Source of the DNA: Gordius sp. MW1
Taxonomy: Eukaryota; Nematomorpha; Gordioida; Gordea; Gordiidae
Assembly (NCBI GenBank): GCA_964036665.1
Contig: OZ038530.1
Coordinates: 19,118,001 to 19,182,000 of the forward strand
Length of the DNA: 64,000 nucleotides
Direction of reading: 5' to 3'
In this document: positions 58,285 to 64,000 of the stretch, in pieces
Position numbering within the stretch: the first letter of the stretch is position 1
How the letters are laid out: each line of letters begins with the position of its first letter
The notes under the pieces: generated by a model
What the model saw: the letters and a program-made list of their open reading frames with translations, nothing else
What the model was told of the DNA's origin: nothing
Databases searched by the model: none
Translations under genes and position numbers: made by a program

Positions 58285-60003
58285 TATGTGGAATAACATA
58301 GCTAACACGGTACGATCAGTAGCGAGATGTGTTCTAGGAGAAGGTAAACCAGGTATACAAAAAGATAAGGAGACATGGTGGTGGAACGAAGACGTGCAAC
58401 GCCGGGTCAAATTGAAAAGAAAGCTTTACAAATTATGGTCAGGAAACAGAAATGAGGAAACACGATTGGCATATGTGAAAGCTAAAAATGAGGCAAAACG
58501 TTGTGTAGCCAAGGCTAAAACAGGTCTACGATAATTTGAATGCCAAGTTAACCAGTAAAGAAGGGGAAAGAATGATCTACAAAATCGCAAAGACTAGGGC
58601 AAGGAACTCAAAGGATGTGGTAAACGTGAAAACCATAAAGAGCAAAGATGGCATCACTCTAACTCTGGACCATCAAATCATATTGTTGGGAAGAATATTA
58701 TAAAGAATTATTAAACAATTAAAATGGGTTTTCGGACCACTGCGAAAGCAAGAACTATGAATATGACCCAGAGTTAGAAGTGACAGAAGAAGAGCTTGAT
58801 AAGGTGCTCAAAAAGATGACCATGGGTAGAGCGGTGGGACCTGATAATATACCTATGGAAGCTTTCAAAATGCTAGGACCCTTAGGTGTACATCTACTTG
58901 CAAAGCTGTTTAACAAAATACTTGCAAGTGGTATGGTGCCTGATGAGTGGAGGGAAAGCTATGTTATATCTATCTATAAAATGAAGGGAGATGTACAAGA
59001 ATGCAACGACTATCGAGGGATAAAGTTAACGAGCCACGTAATGAAGGTGTGGGAAAAGGTTATAGAAGCTAGACTCCGAAAAATAATATCAATAGATGAA
59101 CGACAATTTGGGTTCATGCCTGGAAAGTCGACTTCAGATGCAATACATGGTCTTAGGAGACTTATGGAAGTATATAAGGAAAAACAAAAGGATCTTCATA
59201 TGTGTTTTATCGATCTTGAGAAAGCTTTCGATAAAGTGGCCAAGGCAGTTGATATGGGATAGCCTGAGTTCCAATGGTGTACCTGAAGCTTATATAATGT
59301 TAATAAAGGATATGTATAGAAACGCCGAAATAAAACGGAATATGTATGCTTGGAGTCGGGGAATGAATACAAAGAAACACACTTGCAAATCGATGACTTG
59401 TGTTTAAGCAGCAGGAAAGAATTCAAATATCTTGGTTCTAGGGTACAATGTGATGGAGGTGTGGAAAACGAAATTAAGGCAAGAATAAACGCAGGCTGGC
59501 TAAAATTCAGGGAGTTGAGTGGTGTGCTATGTGACAAGCACATACCACTCAAATTGAAAGGACGGTTATATAACACCGTTATTGTACCCACGGTATTGTA
59601 TGGAGCGGAAAGCTGGGAAATAAAGGCAAAAAAGGAGCAAAGCTTGGCTACAATGGAGATGCGAATGTTGAGATGGATCTTGGGAATAAGCAAAAAGGAT
59701 CATATAAGGAATCAAGACATAAGGAACAAACTAAATGTAGTTCCGATTCAGAGAAAGTTGGTGGTAAGAAGATTGAGATGGTATGGCCATTTGGAGAGAC
59801 GGGAGGAAAGTCACTTGGCAAATCGTATAAAGAAAGTGCGAATCGAAGGTAAGCGAAAGAGAGGGAGGCCTAAACTGACATGGAAGCATAAAATTGATAT
59901 GGACTTGAGAAGGTACGAGCTAAAGCGAAGCTGGTGTAAGTGCAGGAATACATGGAGAACCTACTTAAAGGAGCTGGCCACTAAATGTGACAAGCAGCTA
60001 TAG
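58285..60003 (+). pseudogene. RTE LINE fragment, right arm, RT core deleted
   Basis: This is the mirror copy of 47734-49460, with the same deletion of the FADD palm region. It has one further loss: about 8-10 bases in the linker near 58680 (atcatattgttggg for atcatagatcgttggg), which shifts the frame before KELLNN. All else matches closely, so the deletion of the palm predates the inverted duplication. Confidence 0.9.
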
Positions 60004-61689
60004 GAAAAAAAGGTCATACGTAGACAAATCGCCAAAAGGAATTTATACATAACGGTAATCAATCGCGCCCATAAGCCTTAATGGAATTTGACCTCGGGCG
60101 AGGCCGAAAAACTTAAAACAACACATTAATTAGCTGATCTTTTTGTGAAAGCAAAAAATTTTTTTAAAGAAGCATAAGTCCACAGCCATAAATTGCGAAT
60201 TGGACAGGAGAGGCGAATACAAGACAATGCAATTAATTTACGCATTCCTAAAAACTAGTCCCTAACATTTAGCATTTCATCATGTTTTTATTCGATTTTT
60301 TTTACCGAATTTGTCCAGAGAAATCAGCTTGATGTGAATGGATTATCAGCAAGTTTTGGGCTGATGAGCCACTAACCCCCCGAAGCAAACTCACGTTAAC
60401 AAACCAAGTCAAACGTGATTTCCAAAATTAACACAATTTTATCATAAAGTATAACGTTGTTACGGTGTTCCCCGTATCTCAAATTGTAAAATCACTTAAT
60501 GTTTGTCATATTTAACAACATTTATATCTTTGATAAACAGAAAAAATTATAAAGTTCACTTGTTTCTATAAAATAAACATTAATTATAATAAAGTTTAAT
60601 CATTGTAATTAAAATCTGGCAAATTTATTTAATCTCACTCACTTAAATCAATGATAAAAGTCAATGTTGAAAATTAAAATTAAGAGTTTCATATAAAAAA
60701 ATTTCAAGTTTTATTTTACTTAGGAATTTTAGTATTTGGACATTGGTTAATGTGTTATAATATCATTACCTTATGACCTTTGTTTAAATTAGTAACATAT
60801 ACATATAGACCTAAAATATTATTTTTATTCTTAAAATTAAACTATTGTCCTTTTTTATAGCAATGCCATGTATATCTCTATTTTTCATATTGTTTATATT
60901 TTTTAAATTATAAGGCTAATGTCCATTTAATACCAATTTATTTATCAATATTAGAAAATAGAAAAGGCAACAATTACTATAAAATTTATTTGATAGCAAT
61001 AATATGCAAATCATAAAAATCTATGTTTTATCAATATTATCCCAGAGATGTTTCAATACTAATCTATTTGTCAACAAATAATATATAGTATAATTATAAG
61101 AAAGTTTACATATTTAGATAATGTAATTAAATCCAAAAATCTACATTAATCAGATGTAAAATTTTCAATTTATAATTAATTTGCTAATATCCAACTATAT
61201 ATAAGTATCATTAACTTATGCATTTTGGTATAAAGTAAATATATATTAGTCTATAACAAGCCATAATTGTAATACAAATGTAAATGTATTTATATACAAA
61301 ATGCAAAATTAATTTAAAACATAGTCATTATTCTACTGTTGTTTAATAACATTATAAGTACACATAGATATATGATAATCATTATAATAAAATTAACTGT
61401 ATAGTGACCTATTACTTAAAAATAATAACATATGACTTATCATTTAAAATACGTAAGCTTATAAAAGGTCGTGTGCACCTTAATCTCTATAAGTATTCAT
61501 TAGTTTATGTGCAAATAACTACAAATTAAAAGCCTATGCATATGTTATTTATTTTTTTATTAATAGCTTTATATTTAGTAATTTTTTAATATATTACAAT
61601 TTTGCCATTTAAATTATAGTTTTTAGTTTTTGTGTCTAGTTTGTTACAGTCATTGGCATTGTGGATGATTGGCATTGTGAATGGGATTC
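60004..61689. other. Outer AT-rich part of right arm
   Basis: This is the inverse of 46051-47733. No gene. Small differences from the left arm are present (for example gttccccgtatctc at about 60470 against gagatgggaac). Confidence 0.6.
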
Positions 61690-63220
61690 AAATAATTACT
61701 TGTTTAGCCAACCAAACCTTTCTTTGTATCACAACGGATTCATGGTCATCATACCATCGGTAATTTGTACATAATTTGAAATCAATTTCTTAATATTATT
61801 AGTTCATTTTTAGGCATGACTGTCCACTGGTTGGATGTAGTCACTTTAGAAAGAAAATCAGCATGTTTAGCTTGCCAAAGGCTAACTAGCAAACATACAT
61901 TTGATTATTTAGCAGAAACAATTTCAAACCTTCTTAAAATATTTAAGATACAGAACAAGGTGGCATTATGTGTCACTGACAATGCAAGAAATTTTTTAAA
62001 GGTTTTTAGGTATAAATAAATAGTCTACATTTTATATTTTTAAACAAATTATAGGTTATTTGAGAAAGTATCTGAAGATGAAATTGTGTCATTTCCATTA
62101 AATGAAATATTTGAATATCAAAGTAGGCAGGAAAATTTTATTTACCTCCCAAAACATCACTCTTGTGCATGCCACAATCTTAATCAGTGGCAAGTGTCGA
62201 TGCTGAAAAGGCACTAGAAATTCCATCTTTTAAAAACATATTAAAAAGTGCATTTGATAAATGCAAAAATTTATGGAACAAGCAAAATCAGTCGACATCA
62301 TTTGCTGATGATGTAAAGAAAAATTTATCAAGGTTGCTTATAAGACCTGTTGTTACAAGATGGAATTCATATTATAATTCCTTAAAATAATAGACTCATT
62401 AATAAAAGATAAACCTCATTTATTTGTAAAAGTATGCAACATGGGAGGATTAGCAAGGCTTACAACCAATGATAAAATATTTTTGGAAGAATACTGTACT
62501 GTAAGTCCTAATAAAAATTTTTAGGATAAATATTATAATAAATTAAATATTAAAACAGATCATGGAACCTGTTGCTACCGCTCTCACTATTTTAGAAAGT
62601 GAGGAAAATATGCATTTGGGCTATTTGACCCCAACAATAACAATAGTTATTTTGAAATTAAAAAAAATTACTAGCCTAAAATATGGTCAACCATTGATTG
62701 ATGCTGTAATAAATGGGATTGATAAAAGGTAATAACTATCAAATTAATTGCATATTTTTCTTTTTTTTAACAATTTCAACATATATATGAAGATCAATAT
62801 CTTCTTTCGGCCATTATACATCCAATGTTCAAGCTTCAACGGCCTTGGATTACACTTCGAGAAAATGAACCTTTAAAGCATAATCTTTAGTGTTATTGAA
62901 AAAAGGGATTGAAACCCCTAGAAATGATAACAAAAGAGCCGTCAATTCCGAAATACCATTTGACGAGGAAGTGGAGGGGGGATTGGAGGATGATATTTTG
63001 TCGCAATTTTTTGAAGGGACAAAACATTAAATGTTTTTAATAAATTTCCTCCTTTAAAAAATTTGTTTGTTAAGTATAAAACTCCAATCCCCTCATCTCC
63101 CCCTGTGGAGCGGGTTTTTAGTATAGCTAATGCTGTATTAACTGCCAAGCGTTCCTGCTTATCAGACGAGAATTTTGAGAAACAATCATTATTAAAAATC
63201 AATAAAAAAAAATTTTTATA
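61690..63220 (+). pseudogene. hAT transposase core and C-terminus
   Basis: Right after the palindrome the same transposase resumes (QIITCLANQTFLCITTD, then SWSSYHR). After a probable 43-nt intron it continues as SFLGMTVHWLDVVTLERKSA and CVTDNARNFLK. Later pieces are CACHNLN (then a +1 shift), SVDAEKALEI, RPVVTRWNSYYNSLK, EPVATALTILESEENMHLGY, and the dimerisation segment PSSPPVERVFSIANAV. At least two frameshifts show decay. The piece order is complete, so the hAT was full-length before it was cut. Confidence 0.8.
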
Positions 63221-64000
63221 AATAATCTTTATGAGTGGAGGAGATGAAGATTATTTCACAATATTGGTCTCGGGTGTATATTTATTTATGCCGAGTTTAA
63301 TATAACATTAAACATGCATAATACGTCATCATATTTACATGGATATTGAAAAGATTTATATATGGAAAAGAATACCAATAGTTTTATATTAATAGTAGTA
63401 GCCAGAATTTAATTAAATTTATAATGAAGGAAATGTTATTTCTTATTGATGAGAATTTACTTCATATATAATCAATGCGTAGCTAAATTAAAAAAATTAT
63501 GGGGATTATTATTTTACCGCCATCTAGGTTTTAAAAAAATTACAATATTACACATAGTAGGTAGCGTATGAGGAATGGGGTGTAGAGGCTCTATAGGCTT
63601 GAACAGGGTGGAATGGGGAATATTAGGTTGTGTTGGGGTGTGTTAGGTGTACTGGGGTGTATTAGGTTGCGTAGTAAGGATAGTATAGTATATGCCTGCT
63701 CAATTAACTCTTCACCTCCTAAATTTATTTACTTGTTGTTACTGTTAGCAATAGCATGCGCGAGATTAAATCAGGGAAGGCGTGCGTGGTGGGCGTATAC
63801 AATTCTTGCAAGCAAGCAATGCAATGCAATGCAGGAGCAAAGCAAGTAATAAAAGGAGAGAGTGATAAGGGAAAATTTATTATTAATTGCTATGCAATTT
63901 ATGGGCTCGTTTTTGGTTGTCCGTTGATGTCCGTCGTCCGTTGTCTGTCCGTTACCCTATCTATTTGCATTGGGTATCTATATTTAAATTTTGGTAATTG
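63221..64000. other. 3' flank with GT-rich patch
   Basis: No gene was recognised. 63560-63680 is a G/T-biased stretch of loose ggggtgt and ttaggt repeats. At 63882-63908 the motif attaattgctatgcaattt plus atgggctcg recurs, followed by degenerate gtccgttg repeats (63920-63955). Confidence 0.5.

Larger units (their letters stand above)
46051..61689. mobile_element. 15.6-kb palindromic (foldback) MULE-based insertion
   Basis: The left arm (46051-54041, 7991 bp) and right arm (54124-61689, 7566 bp) are inverted copies around an 82-bp unique spacer (54042-54123). The outer ends read gaatcccattcac and gtgaatgggattc. Homology stops exactly where the interrupted hAT frame resumes on each side, so the palindrome behaves as one inserted unit. 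From outside in, each arm contains AT-rich DNA, a 3'-part RTE fragment, more AT-rich DNA, a FLYWCH/MULE transposase and a tandem array. Arms differ by point changes, small indels and about 420 bp of array length. No target-site duplication is obvious at the ends. Confidence 0.9.
44885..63220 (+). mobile_element. Decayed BED-finger hAT, split by palindrome
   Basis: The left end begins near gtgctgtaaacgaacgcg (44887), followed by repeated gaacgcgttca blocks, which look like hAT terminal and subterminal repeats. Transposase remnants on the plus strand run from a BED finger (~45330) to the dimerisation segment (~63060-63220). At 46050/46051 and 61689/61690 the reading frame is cut by the 15.6-kb palindrome. 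The matching right terminus was not found before 64000, so the right end is lost or outside the window. Confidence 0.75.

Noticed and set aside
46051..61689. Palindrome as a pure assembly artefact
   Set aside because: The arms differ by point changes, small indels and array length, the spacer is unique, and the two flanks are different halves of one hAT gene. This cannot be excluded without reads, but the sequence argues against it.

Overview
This is an AT-rich nuclear genomic window from an invertebrate animal. Genes are split by short introns, and transposons and their relics fill most of the space. The best taxonomic hint is a thioredoxin/thioredoxin-glutathione reductase on the minus strand. 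Its C-terminal part ([20 protein letters not shown], then KADFDRT) closely resembles flatworm TGR as I remember it. Introns of 35-46 nt inside transposase genes also fit a flatworm (planarian-like) genome. The assignment is an inference and needs a database search.

Layout. 1-9.9 kb: AT-rich DNA with no clear host gene. It holds one MITE, a deleted hAT element (4376-6514, perfect 8-bp target duplication) and a pogo-like MITE (8617-8943). 9.98-19.1 kb: a decayed RTE-type LINE on the minus strand, split by a ~127-bp satellite-like array (10.9-12.6 kb) and by a full-length hAT element (15191-18972). The hAT has an 8-bp target duplication and an apparently intact 589-residue transposase, read through two micro-introns. 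Its 5' end is triplicated in tandem (362-bp unit). 19.94-22.48 kb: a piggyBac-like element (TTAA target) with a second element nested in it at a TA site.

23.5-34.0 kb: a tandem gene cluster on the plus strand. It contains two copies of an unrecognised 9-exon gene, whose C-terminal half looks like two cold-shock-type barrels. It also contains two divergent copies of a small 3-exon acidic gene. Roughly 5 kb separates the duplicated units. 35.8-43.7 kb: ten consecutive in-phase exons of the reductase (minus strand). The N-terminal Rossmann exon and the C-terminal, possibly selenocysteine-encoding, exon were not found.

44.9-63.2 kb: a decayed BED-finger hAT (plus strand) cut open by a giant palindrome, 46051-61689. 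The palindrome has arms of 7991 and 7566 bp and an 82-bp spacer. Each arm carries a FLYWCH/MULE transposase gene, an RTE fragment and a tandem array. The array unit repeats the 3' splice site and first codons of the MULE exon. At least 16 copies or fragments of one ~160-bp G-rich MITE family and four of another are scattered through the gene cluster and the reductase introns.
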